Below, one piece after another: positions 31,093 through 39,290 of a stretch of 39,341 bases of DNA. Source of the DNA: an uncultured bacterium (GTDB taxonomy: Bacteria; Actinomycetota; Coriobacteriia; Coriobacteriales; Coriobacteriaceae). Location: contig CAJMNK010000011.1 in assembly GCA_905214905.1 (NCBI GenBank), forward strand, positions 1-39,341, in the 5' to 3' direction. Every line of letters begins with the position of its first letter. Position 1 is the stretch's first letter. A program made the translations under genes and the position numbers. Below the pieces are notes generated by a model. It worked only from the letters and a program-made list of their open reading frames with translations. It made no database searches and was not told the origin of the DNA.

Positions 31093-32199
31093 ATGCTGCG
31101 CATCGCGACCATCGGCACATCCATGATCACCGACGACTTTATCCAAGTCATCGACGCCAACGACCAAGCCGCGTTTGTGGGCACGCTTTCACGCGATGCC
31201 AATCGCGGTGCCGCCTTTACCGCCGAGCGCGGTGGCGAGCGAAACTTTACCTCACTCGATGAGCTCGCGGCAGCCGCCGACGTCGACGCCGTCTATATCG
31301 GCAGTCCTAACGCACTTCACTACGAGCAGGCCCTTGCCTGCATCGCCGGCGGCAAGCATGTCATCGTCGAGAAGCCCTTCTGCGCCACCGAAGCGCAGGC
31401 GCTGGAAGTCTTCCGCGCAGCCGAGGCGGCGGGCGTCGTAGCCCTCGAGGCCATGCGCCCGCTCCATGACCCCGCTTTCCACGCCATCGAGGACGCCCTG
31501 GGCGAGATTGCGCCCATTCGTCGTGCATCGTTGCGCTTTGGCAAGTATTCTTCGCGCTACAACGAGGTTCTCGCGGGGCGCGCCACCAATATCTTCGACT
31601 GCCACATGGCCTCGGGCTCCCTCATGGACATCGGCGTCTACACCGTCGAGCCCATGGTCGAGATCTTCGGCATGCCCTCCGGTCTCACCAGCATGGCCAC
31701 GCTGCTCGACCCCTCAACGCGACAGCTCACGCACGGCCCCATCGACGGCTGCGGTTCCATCCTCGCCAGCTACGGCGGTGGCCGTATCTCCGTCGAGCTC
31801 GCGCACTCCAAAATTACGAATGACCTGCTGCCCTCGCAGATCGAAGGCGAGCGTGGCACTATCCAGATCGACCATCTGTCCACGCCCCGCAACGTCCGCA
31901 TCGACTATCGCGGCGATGTCGTACGCGGCTCGGCGACCGAGGCACCGCGCGAACAGGGCGACAACGGCCGCGTGCTCGACCTGCCCAAATCGAGCAACAC
32001 TATGGAATACGAACTCACAGACTTTATCACCGCCATCGGCGGCATCGATAACGTTAAGGAAGAGATTTGGGAGACCCCGGCGGGACGCCACGAGCTTGGC
32101 CACTACCGCGATGTCACGCTCGTCTCGCTGCGCATCATGGATGCCGTGCGCCAGCAGACCGGCATAACCTTCCCGGCCGACGCAGGCAAGCAGGCATAG
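31093..32199 (+). CDS. Gfo/Idh/MocA family oxidoreductase
   Basis: A 368-residue NAD(P)-dependent dehydrogenase-like protein. IATIGTSMITDDFIQ is a Rossmann entry where the usual GxGxxG is altered to GTSMIT, as in some family branches. AVYIGSPNALHYEQAL follows, and VEKPFCATEAQ gives the EKP motif. GSLMDIGVYTVEPMVEIFG is the C-terminal domain segment. AAGGGGGACGT precedes the ATG at 31093. The acylphosphatase gene starts 2 bases after its stop. Substrate unknown. Confidence 0.88.
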   Translation: MLRIATIGTSMITDDFIQVIDANDQAAFVGTLSRDANRGAAFTAERGGERNFTSLDELAAAADVDAVYIGSPNALHYEQALACIAGGKHVIVEKPFCATEAQALEVFRAAEAAGVVALEAMRPLHDPAFHAIEDALGEIAPIRRASLRFGKYSSRYNEVLAGRATNIFDCHMASGSLMDIGVYTVEPMVEIFGMPSGLTSMATLLDPSTRQLTHGPIDGCGSILASYGGGRISVELAHSKITNDLLPSQIEGERGTIQIDHLSTPRNVRIDYRGDVVRGSATEAPREQGDNGRVLDLPKSSNTMEYELTDFITAIGGIDNVKEEIWETPAGRHELGHYRDVTLVSLRIMDAVRQQTGITFPADAGKQA

Positions 32200-32201
32200 C
32201 G

Positions 32202-32612
32202 ATGAGCCTCTTCGATACGTTCTTCTCCAGCGTCACCGGCGGCAGTCGAGAGCCTCAAAAACCATCAAACGTCGAGCTCGAGCTGCGCCGTAGGCTCACC
32301 GTGCTCGCAAGCGACGAGGCCACTCAAGATACTCCCCTGCGCTATTTCCTGCGCTGGGAGGGGCAAGTCCAAGGCGTTGGCTTTCGCTTTACCAACACCA
32401 ACCTCGCGCAGGCACGCGCACTCACCGGCTGGGTGCGTAACATGGAAGACGGCTCAGTCGAGATGGAGATACAGGGGGCTCCGGCAAACGTCCTATCTCA
32501 TCTCGAGGCGCTTCATGCCTCCTACGAGCGCATGGGAACACGTTTTCGCCTCGTAGACGCCCAGGCCCGAGCCCCACTTGCCAATGAAGACGGTTTCACG
32601 CCTCGTTATTAG
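32202..32612 (+). CDS. Acylphosphatase with N-terminal extension
   Basis: A 136-residue protein. Residues about 46-136 form an acylphosphatase domain: FLRWEGQVQGVGFRFTNTNLA contains the phosphate loop and catalytic Arg (GFR), and LTGWVRNMEDGSVEMEIQG the catalytic Asn. It hydrolyses acyl phosphates such as carbamoyl or acetyl phosphate. A typical enzyme has about 90 residues; here 45 charged residues precede the domain. The ATG overlaps the end of the upstream gene region (2-base gap), indicating coupled translation. Confidence 0.88.
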   Translation: MSLFDTFFSSVTGGSREPQKPSNVELELRRRLTVLASDEATQDTPLRYFLRWEGQVQGVGFRFTNTNLAQARALTGWVRNMEDGSVEMEIQGAPANVLSHLEALHASYERMGTRFRLVDAQARAPLANEDGFTPRY

Positions 32613-32673
32613 TATTGTGTGCTAAATACGGTATCATTTACCTACGACCGTTGACAGAAAAGAGGCGAGGCGC

Positions 32674-33054
32674 ATGGCGATGCAAAGAAGGAATACCAGG
32701 CAGCGAAAGCTGGTTCTTGACGCCGTGCGCCAAAGCTATAACCATCCCACCGCCGACGAAATCTACAACGTCGTGCGCGCGCAGGATGACAAAATCAGCC
32801 GCGGTACGGTCTACCGCAACCTCAATCTCTTGGCCGACGCCGGCGAGATTCTCTCCATCAAGACGCCGGGCGGAAGTCGTTTCGATCGCACCATCGAGCC
32901 GCACGCACATATCATCTGCACCTCGTGCAGCCGCGTCATCGACGTACCGCTCCCCTTCGATGCCCAGCTCGACGCCAAGGCGTCCGAGCAAATCGGCTGG
33001 CACGTCACGTCGCACTACACCATCTTCGAGGGTCTCTGCCCCGACTGCCGGTAG
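32674..33054 (+). CDS. Fur-family transcriptional regulator (PerR-like)
   Basis: A 126-residue metalloregulator. Residues about 5-75 form the winged helix (NTRQRKLVLDAVRQSYNHPTADEIY and ISRGTVYRNLNLLADAGEI). Two CxxC motifs, HIICTSCSRVID and GLCPDCR at the C-terminus, form the structural zinc site. It is shorter than many Fur proteins (about 140). PerR and Zur cannot be told apart safely by eye. It converges with the HAD gene, whose end lies 15 bases away. Confidence 0.9.
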   Translation: MAMQRRNTRQRKLVLDAVRQSYNHPTADEIYNVVRAQDDKISRGTVYRNLNLLADAGEILSIKTPGGSRFDRTIEPHAHIICTSCSRVIDVPLPFDAQLDAKASEQIGWHVTSHYTIFEGLCPDCR

Positions 33055-33069
33055 ATGTTTGGGACATGC

Positions 33070-33867
33070 CTACTCAGCAAGTAGACGACGCAGCTCTTCT
33101 TCGACCGTGCGCGTGTAGCGGACACGGTCGTTGATGCCGCGCATGGTGGGGTTGCAGCTCTCCATCAGATAGGGATGGCCCACGACGTTGAGCATGTCGC
33201 GATCGTTCTCATTGTCGCCAAACGCCATCATCTCATCGGGCGAAATCCCCAGAGCGCGACCGTAATCGGCAAGCGCGGAGCCCTTGCCCGAATCGAAACC
33301 GATAAAGTCCGTCCATTCGGTTCCCGATGTCATGACATCGACTCGATCGCTAAAGTGGCGCTCGAAATACTCCAGCGCCGCCGGCTGCTCTGCTTCGGGC
33401 GTCTGGAAGGCAATCTTAATGACATCCTCGTCAATGTCTTCGGGACGGTCGACTACCGCCACATCACAATGGACCTCATAGCGCAGGTGATCAACAAACG
33501 CATCGTTGCCGCTCATGGTGTAGAGGTGTCCCTCGCACGAAAGGGTCACGTCGGCATGGGGATACGCAACCACGGCGTTCGCGATATCCATAGCAAGGCT
33601 ACGCTCCATGGAACGCTTGACAACGGCACGCCCCTCGCTCATCACCAGGGCTCCGTTTTCGCATACATAGGCGAGCTCATCGGCCACCGGGGCAAACAGG
33701 TAGCGCAGGCTCGCATATTGACGGCCACTCGCCGGCATAAACACGATACCGCGACGATGTAGCTCATCGATAAGCTCAAAGGCCTCGGAACGCGGCTCGC
33801 GCTCCCCCGGATGCAGCAACGTGCCGTCCAAATCGCATGCAATCAGCTTGATTCCCTCAAGACCCAT
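33070..33867 (-). CDS. Cof-type HAD-IIB phosphatase
   Basis: A 265-residue member of the Cof family. Motif I is KLIACDLDGTLL, motif II VFMPASGRQYASL, and motif IV MMAFGDNENDRDML, all intact, with a C2 cap between. The ATG at 33867 has GGGGGAAGCAT upstream; the open frame to 33942 lacks a ribosome site. It is the second such phosphatase in the window (the other ends at 5925), with a different sequence. Substrate unknown. Confidence 0.88.
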   Translation of the reverse strand: MGLEGIKLIACDLDGTLLHPGEREPRSEAFELIDELHRRGIVFMPASGRQYASLRYLFAPVADELAYVCENGALVMSEGRAVVKRSMERSLAMDIANAVVAYPHADVTLSCEGHLYTMSGNDAFVDHLRYEVHCDVAVVDRPEDIDEDVIKIAFQTPEAEQPAALEYFERHFSDRVDVMTSGTEWTDFIGFDSGKGSALADYGRALGISPDEMMAFGDNENDRDMLNVVGHPYLMESCNPTMRGINDRVRYTRTVEEELRRLLAE

Positions 33868-33896
33868 ATGCTTCCCCCAAAGCCTCCTATCAACAG

Positions 33897-33937
33897 CAAG
33901 ACGGACTTTGATCGGTCGCCCCTCAAAGCCCGTCTTG
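33897..33937 (-). terminator. Long hairpin after the UreE-like gene
   Basis: CAAGACGGACTTTGA (33897-33911) pairs with 33923-33937 through 14 of 15 bases (one A-C mismatch) around an 11-base loop. It lies 13 bases after the UreE-like stop. There is no clear T-run, so it may be a terminator, processing site or mRNA stabiliser. Confidence 0.45.
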
Positions 33938-33950
33938 CGCATACGCGCGC

Positions 33951-34547
33951 TTAGTCGCGCGTCTTTTTAACGATGGTAAAGTCCGGAGCCATGCTCACGA
34001 CAACATCGGCCGCGCTCGACGCAAAGCGTCGGCCCGCATCGAGTTCACGGGTAACCACCGAGAGCCGAACACCCTCGACACCCCGAAGCATGCGGCCCAA
34101 AACAGGCTGCACCGGCGTATACATGCGCACGGTATGCTCGTCCGAGTCGCCTCGGAAAAGCGGCACGTGCATATTGCCGATCTCCCAGCACGCATGCGCG
34201 AGCGCAATCGGGTCCATGCGGTCGACTTCGACCAAATAAACCTCGGCGCTGCTCAGGCGCACGACAACCGCCACGGGCACCATGCCCGAACGGTCGATGG
34301 CGAGCACGTCGCCGTCGGCAAGACGACCGCCGTCGGCAAGACGACCGCCGTCGGCAGTATCCAGCCGAACATCGACCGTGCGCCCCAGCTCCGTCACGCC
34401 CACAAACGCGCATACATCAGCCTGGTCCCAATCGAGCAGCAGCTCGTCAACTTCAAAGACGCCGCCTAACTTCCGGCGAAGCAGGAGTTCATAGGACGGA
34501 TCGTTGAGATTTCCCAAGCATGTCGTCGAAACCAAGCGTTCAGGCAT
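33951..34547 (-). CDS. UreE-like nickel chaperone protein
   Basis: A 198-residue protein matching UreE in order: N-terminal beta domain (VDELLLDWDQADVCAFVGVTELGRTVDVRL, then LADGDVLAIDRSGMVPVAVVV) and C-terminal metal-binding domain with ALAHACWEIGNMHVPLF, where H127 corresponds to the nickel-binding histidine of the GNRHxP motif, and PVQPVLGRMLRGVEGVRLSVV. No His-rich tail. An in-frame 18-base tandem repeat (34311-34356) inserts GGRLAD units at about residues 67-79. It starts 3 bases after the FKBP stop, so the two are translationally coupled. No urease genes are in the window; it may serve another nickel enzyme or a distant urease operon. Confidence 0.7.
   Translation of the reverse strand: MPERLVSTTCLGNLNDPSYELLLRRKLGGVFEVDELLLDWDQADVCAFVGVTELGRTVDVRLDTADGGRLADGGRLADGDVLAIDRSGMVPVAVVVRLSSAEVYLVEVDRMDPIALAHACWEIGNMHVPLFRGDSDEHTVRMYTPVQPVLGRMLRGVEGVRLSVVTRELDAGRRFASSAADVVVSMAPDFTIVKKTRD
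34311..34356. repeat. 18-base tandem repeat inside the UreE-like gene
   Basis: GCCGTCGGCAAGACGACC occurs at 34311-34328 and 34329-34346, followed by a partial copy GCCGTCGGCA (34347-34356). Being a multiple of three it keeps the frame and duplicates six codons (GGRLAD-type unit). Confidence 0.9.
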
Positions 34548-34550
34548 ACT

Positions 34551-34979
34551 CTAGCCCTCGACCTCGACGAGCTCGATATCAAAGTTGAGGTCCTTGCCGG
34601 CCAGCTCATGGTTGGCGTCGAGCGTCACAGCCTCGGGCGTCACGTCGATGACGACGGCGGGGACGGGCATACCGCTCGGCGTGGACAGGAAGAGCTTCAT
34701 GCCCTTCTCGATCTGCTCGATATTGGGAACCTGCTCGGCCGGGAAGGTCAGGACCATCTCGGGGTTGTGTTCGCCGTAGGCATCGGCAGCCGGGATGTGC
34801 ACAGTCTTCTTCTCGCCCACCTGCATGTCGACCACGGCGGCGTCGAAGCCCTTGATCATCTGACCGGCGCCGCAGGTGAACTCCAGCGGCTCGCCGCGAT
34901 CGTAAGAGCTATCGAACTGCGTGCCGTCGTCGAGCGTGCCGCGATAATGGGTCTTGACCTTCTTGCCCTGGTTGGACAT
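34551..34979 (-). CDS. FKBP-type peptidyl-prolyl isomerase, SlyD-like
   Basis: A 142-residue FKBP of the SlyD type: KVKTHYRGTLDDGTQFDSSYDRGEPLEF at the start, GAGQMIKGFDAAVVDMQVGEKKTVHIPAADAYGEH, an insert-in-flap domain (about residues 70-120) and the closing DLNFDIELVEVEG. It lacks the His/Cys-rich metal-binding tail of E. coli SlyD. ATCACGGAGGTTACC precedes the ATG at 34979. It is a folding catalyst and chaperone; E. coli and Helicobacter SlyD also work in nickel-enzyme maturation, which fits the coupled UreE-like gene. Confidence 0.88.
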   Translation of the reverse strand: MSNQGKKVKTHYRGTLDDGTQFDSSYDRGEPLEFTCGAGQMIKGFDAAVVDMQVGEKKTVHIPAADAYGEHNPEMVLTFPAEQVPNIEQIEKGMKLFLSTPSGMPVPAVVIDVTPEAVTLDANHELAGKDLNFDIELVEVEG

Positions 34980-35099
34980 GGTAACCTCCGTGATAAGGGC
35001 GGCGCACAACGCGGGCCGCCGTGAACATATGGCGCTAACTATACCCTAGTCATACAATTCAAAGACAGTTTGCAAAGAAACGCTGCAACCGGAGGAACT

Positions 35100-36113
35100 A
35101 TGGCATATCCCGTATTTGACCTACACTGCGACACCGCCGACCGCATCGGCTGGGCCACGCTCGATCTCGACCTGCGCTTTACCGCCGGCACCGATGGTTA
35201 TTTCCCCGGTGACGAAACGCATCCGCAAGATTTCGACCTCATCGAGGGCAACGCCTGCGCCATCTCGCTCGCAAAGATCGGCAACACGCCGTGGGCACAG
35301 TGCTTCGCCACGTTTGTCCCCGACGAGATTCCCACCGCCCACGCCGCGCGCTTCCAGGCGCAGATCATGGCGCACATGAGCGGCCAGGCAATGCTTAACC
35401 ACGACCGCATGGTCAACGTACGCAGCGCGGCAGACATTCGCCCTGCGCTCAAAGACGGCAAGGTCGCCTGCATCCACACCATCGAAAACGCCACGTTCTT
35501 TGCCGAGGACCCCGCGCTGATCGAGGTACTCAAGAGCCTAGGCGTACTCATGTCATCACTCAGCTGGAACGCGCAGGGGCCGCTCGCGAGCGGCCACGAC
35601 ACCCACGCCGGCCTCACCGCCGCCGGCATCGAGGCCCTTACGCAGATGGAGCACGCCGGCATGGTGCTCGACGTCTCCCACCTCAACGACGAGTGCTTTG
35701 ACGAGGTTGTCGCCCACGCCACGCGCCCCTTCGTCGCCAGCCACTCCAACTCCCGCGCGGTTTGCGGCGTCAAGCGCAACCTCACCGACGACCAGTTCCG
35801 CACCATTCGCGACATGGGCGGTATCGTCGGCCTCAACTACTGCAGCGAGTTCCTTTCCAACGACGCAACCGACGAGACCGCCGCAGACGTCACCTTCGAC
35901 CAGCTAGCGGCACATATCGAGCACTGGCTCGACCTGGGCGGCGAGGACGTCATCGCACTCGGTGGCGACTGGGACGGTGCCACGGTGCCCGCCTTCCTCT
36001 CCGATGCCAGCATGATGCCCGAGTTCCAGAACATGCTCTCCAAGCACTTTGGCAAGACCGTGATGCAAAAGCTCTGCAGCGACAACGCGCTTGCCTTCTT
36101 TGAGCGTTATTAA
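35100..36113 (+). CDS. Membrane dipeptidase family protein (peptidase M19)
   Basis: A 337-residue zinc dipeptidase. The metal site is visible: H and D in FDLHCDT, E in HTIENATFF, H in VLDVSHLND and H in VASHSNSRAV, with GGDWDG as the closing aspartate. GGAGGAAC precedes the ATG at 35100. There is no signal peptide, so it should be cytoplasmic like many bacterial M19 enzymes, cleaving dipeptides including some with D-residues. It is divergent from the SlyD/UreE pair with a 120-base shared promoter region. Confidence 0.93.
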   Translation: MAYPVFDLHCDTADRIGWATLDLDLRFTAGTDGYFPGDETHPQDFDLIEGNACAISLAKIGNTPWAQCFATFVPDEIPTAHAARFQAQIMAHMSGQAMLNHDRMVNVRSAADIRPALKDGKVACIHTIENATFFAEDPALIEVLKSLGVLMSSLSWNAQGPLASGHDTHAGLTAAGIEALTQMEHAGMVLDVSHLNDECFDEVVAHATRPFVASHSNSRAVCGVKRNLTDDQFRTIRDMGGIVGLNYCSEFLSNDATDETAADVTFDQLAAHIEHWLDLGGEDVIALGGDWDGATVPAFLSDASMMPEFQNMLSKHFGKTVMQKLCSDNALAFFERY

Positions 36114-36129
36114 TTTCACATCCCTTGAG

Positions 36130-36165
36130 CGGGCCGGCATGCCGAACGGTCGACATGCCGGCCCG
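36130..36165 (+). terminator. GC-rich hairpin after the dipeptidase gene
   Basis: CGGGCCGGCATG (36130-36141) and CATGCCGGCCCG (36154-36165) form a perfect 12-bp stem with a 12-base loop. There is no T-run after it (TCCCCC), so termination may be partial or the hairpin may protect the upstream message. Confidence 0.5.
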
Positions 36166-36188
36166 TCCCCCAATCCAAAGGACCGCTT

Positions 36189-36965
36189 TTGACGCAGCAG
36201 TTTACGATTTCCGCATCCCGACCGGATGGGACGCCCATCCCCGTCGTCGTTACCAAAAAGTGCGTCAAGAACTTCAACCTACGCGTCACTTCGAGCGGTG
36301 AGGTCCACGCCAGCGCACCGCTCGGCGCCACCCGCGAGCGTATCGAAGCATTTGTGAAGCGCAACAGCGCCTGGATTATCAGCCGACTTGCCCAGCGCGA
36401 GCAGCGTCAGGCGACGGCACGAGAGCCGCTCAGCCCCTCGTCCATCATTGCCCTTTGGGGCAAGCCCATCACGGTACAGGATGCACTCGATCACAACTTT
36501 GCATCACCCGCACCGCGACCCAAACAGGCCACCTTCGCAAGTTTTATGGGTACCGATGAATCGGACGAAGGCCCACAGGCCAAGCGGCACGCAATCCTCG
36601 ACGGCCTAACGTCCGATGAGCTCCAAGCCCGTATCGACCAGCTCTATGCAACCGAGGTCACCACGGCGCTGTACGATATGGTGCACACATACGAAATCGC
36701 AATGGGCGTCACCGTGGCCCGCGTCTCCGTGCGCAGCATGAAAACGCGCTGGGGATCATGCACGCCCAAGACCGGCGCCATTCGCATCGCACGCGAACTT
36801 GCCGCCTATCCCATCGAATGCCTCGACATGGTTGTCGCCCACGAGCTCGTCCACTTGCTCGAGCCAAGCCACAATCAGCGATTCCACGCCCTGCTCGACA
36901 CGTACTGTCCCAACAATAAAGCTCTGTCGCAGCGGCTCAAGCAACCACCCCTCAACAAGCTCTAG
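36189..36965 (+). CDS. YgjP-like metallopeptidase domain protein (SprT/DUF45 type)
   Basis: A 258-residue protein. The N-terminal half has the YgjP pattern (VVTKKCVKNFNLRVTSSGEVHASAP, then IEAFVKRNSAWI). The C-terminal half is a zinc peptidase: SVRSMKTRWGSCTPK followed by VVAHELVHLLEPSHNQRFHALL, with HExxH and the third histidine in HNQRFH. A middle insertion (about residues 95-135) is polar and probably disordered. The start is a TTG with AAAGGACCGCTT upstream, which I take as real because the conserved region begins close to it. It ends 6 bases from the end of the converging folB. Substrate unknown. Confidence 0.85.
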   Translation: MTQQFTISASRPDGTPIPVVVTKKCVKNFNLRVTSSGEVHASAPLGATRERIEAFVKRNSAWIISRLAQREQRQATAREPLSPSSIIALWGKPITVQDALDHNFASPAPRPKQATFASFMGTDESDEGPQAKRHAILDGLTSDELQARIDQLYATEVTTALYDMVHTYEIAMGVTVARVSVRSMKTRWGSCTPKTGAIRIARELAAYPIECLDMVVAHELVHLLEPSHNQRFHALLDTYCPNNKALSQRLKQPPLNKL

Positions 36966-36971
36966 CGTCGA

Positions 36972-37457
36972 CTAGCGCACGCGCTCGATCTCGACGCCGC
37001 AGCTTGCCAGAGGCAGGCCAACAGGAGCCCACGGCTTATCGAGCTTTATGCGCACACCAAGCAGCGAGGGATAACGGCGCAGCAGCATCTGGGCTGTCCC
37101 CTCGGCTGCCGCCTCGATGAGCTTAAACGTATGCTCACGCAGATAGCCATCGACATCGTGGCACACCGAGCCGTAGTCAATCGAGGCATCCAGGTTATCG
37201 TGCTCCCCCGCCGCGCGCAGGTCGGCATAGAGCACCAGAGAAACGATGAACTTCTGACCCAGCGCATTCTCCTCGGGATACACGCCATGGTTGGCAAAAA
37301 CCTCAAGGCCGTCAATGACAATGCGATCGGCATGGCGCAGATCGTCATAGCTCACGTGAGGCACCGCCGTTGCGGTGGATATTTCGCCCCTTCCACGGCG
37401 GGCGAGCTCAGCACCTTCAGTCTTGGTTGCATTCTCGGGCAGTTTCTTGTTACTCAA
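36972..37457 (-). CDS. folB: Dihydroneopterin aldolase
   Basis: A 161-residue enzyme of folate synthesis converting dihydroneopterin to hydroxymethyl-dihydropterin. The domain starts at about residue 42 (DRIVIDGLEVFANHGVYPEEN, with the catalytic Glu in YPEE) and ends IKLDKPWAPVGLPLASCGVEI with the conserved KP lysine. About 40 extra N-terminal residues precede it, starting from a TTG at 37457 behind GGAGACGATCGCG; a shorter start is possible. It is the last gene of the folE-HD-folB cluster. Confidence 0.9.
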   Translation of the reverse strand: MSNKKLPENATKTEGAELARRGRGEISTATAVPHVSYDDLRHADRIVIDGLEVFANHGVYPEENALGQKFIVSLVLYADLRAAGEHDNLDASIDYGSVCHDVDGYLREHTFKLIEAAAEGTAQMLLRRYPSLLGVRIKLDKPWAPVGLPLASCGVEIERVR

Positions 37458-37500
37458 CGCGATCGTCTCCTTCGTTTAGAACCCCGACCGCGCAAACTAA

Positions 37501-38082
37501 CTACACGCGAATCGACAGGTTCTTTTTATCATCGCTCCAGTTGCAAGCGTTGCGCGCGGGGCATGCAAAGCAGGCACGCGACGCTTTGTCGGCTGCATAG
37601 AGCAGACGCTCAAGCGGTTGGCTGTTCACGCGCAGCTTTCGATGGCCCAGAATGGCCGTCTTAATGGCTGCGGCATCGGCCGGCTCAAACGCCACGTCAT
37701 CGGGCATGCCGCCGAGAATCGCATCAGCGACGCGTTCGCTTGCAACATCATGGGATATACCCGATTCATACTGTTCATCTTTGCCGATATCGTGAAGAAG
37801 TGCCGTGGCGTAGATGACCTCGCGGTCAAATTCGAGCTGCTCCTCGAGATTCTTGATCCACATAATGCGAGCGACATCGAGCAGATGGTCAATACCGTGG
37901 CGGCAGAAGATGCGCCCCGATTCCAACTGTACGATGTTGCCCAGGTGCCGGCGGAACAGCCCGTTGGCACAAATGTAATCAATGCGAGGCATGGCACCAA
38001 AGGGGGCCAGGCCCGAAGCCATAAAGCCGCGACGCGACGTCCCCTCATCGGTCTTCGATGTAAAGTCGTTGACGACTCTCAT
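37501..38082 (-). CDS. HD-domain protein with C-terminal cysteine cluster, in the folate operon
   Basis: A 193-residue HD-superfamily phosphohydrolase. Ligand candidates are H62 and H66 in RHGIDHLLDVARI, H97-D98 in ALLHDIGKDEQYE and D165 in YAADKASRA. The C-terminus has C171-x2-C174-x5-C180 (CFACPARNAC), which could bind zinc or an Fe-S cluster. It starts 2 bases after the folE stop, so translation is coupled; folB follows after 43 bases. This context suggests a task in pterin synthesis, possibly removal of phosphates from dihydroneopterin triphosphate, a step with no other visible gene here. Alternatively it is a general nucleotide phosphohydrolase. Confidence 0.78.
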   Translation of the reverse strand: MRVVNDFTSKTDEGTSRRGFMASGLAPFGAMPRIDYICANGLFRRHLGNIVQLESGRIFCRHGIDHLLDVARIMWIKNLEEQLEFDREVIYATALLHDIGKDEQYESGISHDVASERVADAILGGMPDDVAFEPADAAAIKTAILGHRKLRVNSQPLERLLYAADKASRACFACPARNACNWSDDKKNLSIRV

Positions 38083-38084
38083 GG

Positions 38085-38642
38085 TTAGCGGCCCAGCATC
38101 CTAAAGAAACGCTCCTCGAGCGCGGAATCGGTCTCAAAGACGCCGCGGCGAGCAAGCGTCACGGTCTTGGTGCCGGGCTTTTGCACGCCACGCATCGTCA
38201 TGCACATATGCTCGGCCTCCATCAACACAATCGCTCCCTGGGGAGCGAGATAATCCATGAGGGCATCGGCAACCTGTGCGCACAGTTGCTCCTGCAGCTG
38301 AAGACGGCGGGCATAAACCTCAACCGTGCGGGCGAGCTTGGAAAGCCCAGCCACCCGACCGTTAGGGATATAACCAATGGCGGCCTTGCCATAAAACGGC
38401 AGCAGATGATGTTCGCACAGCGAGTAGAACGTAATGTCGCGCTCGATAACCAAATCGTTCGAAGCGACGGCAAAGGTTTTGGACAGGTGTTCCTCGGCAC
38501 TCTGGTCCATGCCGCCGGCGATCTCACCATACATACGGGCAACGCGCGCCGGGGTCTCCAGCAGGCCCTCACGAGTTGGGTCCTCGCCTATGCCCTCAAG
38601 CAACAGCTTAATGGCGGCCTCGACTTTTTCCTGATCGACCAT
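38085..38642 (-). CDS. folE: GTP cyclohydrolase I
   Basis: A 185-residue enzyme that converts GTP to 7,8-dihydroneopterin triphosphate, the first step of folate synthesis. Zinc ligands C76 and H79 in FYSLCEHHLLPF and C147 in HMCMTMRGVQKPG are present; GLSKLARTVEVYARRLQLQEQL is the conserved helix. Length is that of the single-domain FolE1. The ATG at 38642 has GTGAGGCCCAG before it. nrdG ends 66 bases upstream on the same strand; the HD protein and folB follow. Confidence 0.96.
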   Translation of the reverse strand: MVDQEKVEAAIKLLLEGIGEDPTREGLLETPARVARMYGEIAGGMDQSAEEHLSKTFAVASNDLVIERDITFYSLCEHHLLPFYGKAAIGYIPNGRVAGLSKLARTVEVYARRLQLQEQLCAQVADALMDYLAPQGAIVLMEAEHMCMTMRGVQKPGTKTVTLARRGVFETDSALEERFFRMLGR

Positions 38643-38708
38643 CTGGGCCTCACTTTTCCGATTTCACGTTCGCGCTATGGTACCACGCCCTCCGGCATCG
38701 ACCACAAG

Positions 38709-39290
38709 CTACATAGTATGGGTCGAATAGACCGGATCATCACGCCAAAGCTCCACAGCATCACAAAGTGCAACGCCCTCGCGCTCAGCACGGGCGCGCG
38801 TAGCGTTCATATCGATCACGCGCTGGTTGCTCGAGCCCCTAAAACGCAACGAGATATCGTACAGGTCCTGAACAAACGGGCCGTCCACCAACATGTCGAG
38901 GCAGGCCAGGATACGGTCCGTCACCTCGGTATGATGACGGCCACCCGGCATAAGCTCCTCGAGCACGTCGCCGGTAAAGCACCAAATGGTCTTGTCCGAC
39001 CCCGCAGGATAGGCCGCACGCACGCGTTCGATAAAGTCGACAAGCCCCGCCTGATTCTCGGGCTCCATAGGCTCGCCGCCCAGAATAGTCAGACCATCGA
39101 TAAAGGGATGGTCGAGGCTCTCGACAATCTTGTCCTCGACGGCGCGATCAAAGGGCTCGCCCGCAGCAAAGTCCCACGCGACAGAGTTAAAGCAATTCTT
39201 GCACCCACGACGGCACCCGCTCACAAACAGAGAAGTACGAACGCCTTCCCCATCAGCAATGTCGAAATACTTAATGTTCGCGTAGTTCAT
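38709..39290 (-). CDS. nrdG: Anaerobic ribonucleoside-triphosphate reductase activating protein
   Basis: A 193-residue radical SAM activase that installs the glycyl radical on NrdD. The cluster motif is C26-x3-C30-x2-C33 in VSGCRRGCKNCFN, followed by LTILGGEPMEPENQ (the GGE SAM motif) and MLVDGPFVQDLYD near the C-terminus. The N-terminal NYANIKYFDIADGEGVRTSLF is typical. The ATG at 39290 has GGGAGAGTTACCT before it; the frame stays open to the window edge at 39338 without a better start. nrdD would be expected just beyond the right edge. Confidence 0.95.
   Translation of the reverse strand: MNYANIKYFDIADGEGVRTSLFVSGCRRGCKNCFNSVAWDFAAGEPFDRAVEDKIVESLDHPFIDGLTILGGEPMEPENQAGLVDFIERVRAAYPAGSDKTIWCFTGDVLEELMPGGRHHTEVTDRILACLDMLVDGPFVQDLYDISLRFRGSSNQRVIDMNATRARAEREGVALCDAVELWRDDPVYSTHTM

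Noticed and set aside
32613..32673. PerR/Fur box before the Fur-family gene
   Set aside because: The AT-rich stretch has no convincing TTATAAT-type dyad by eye.
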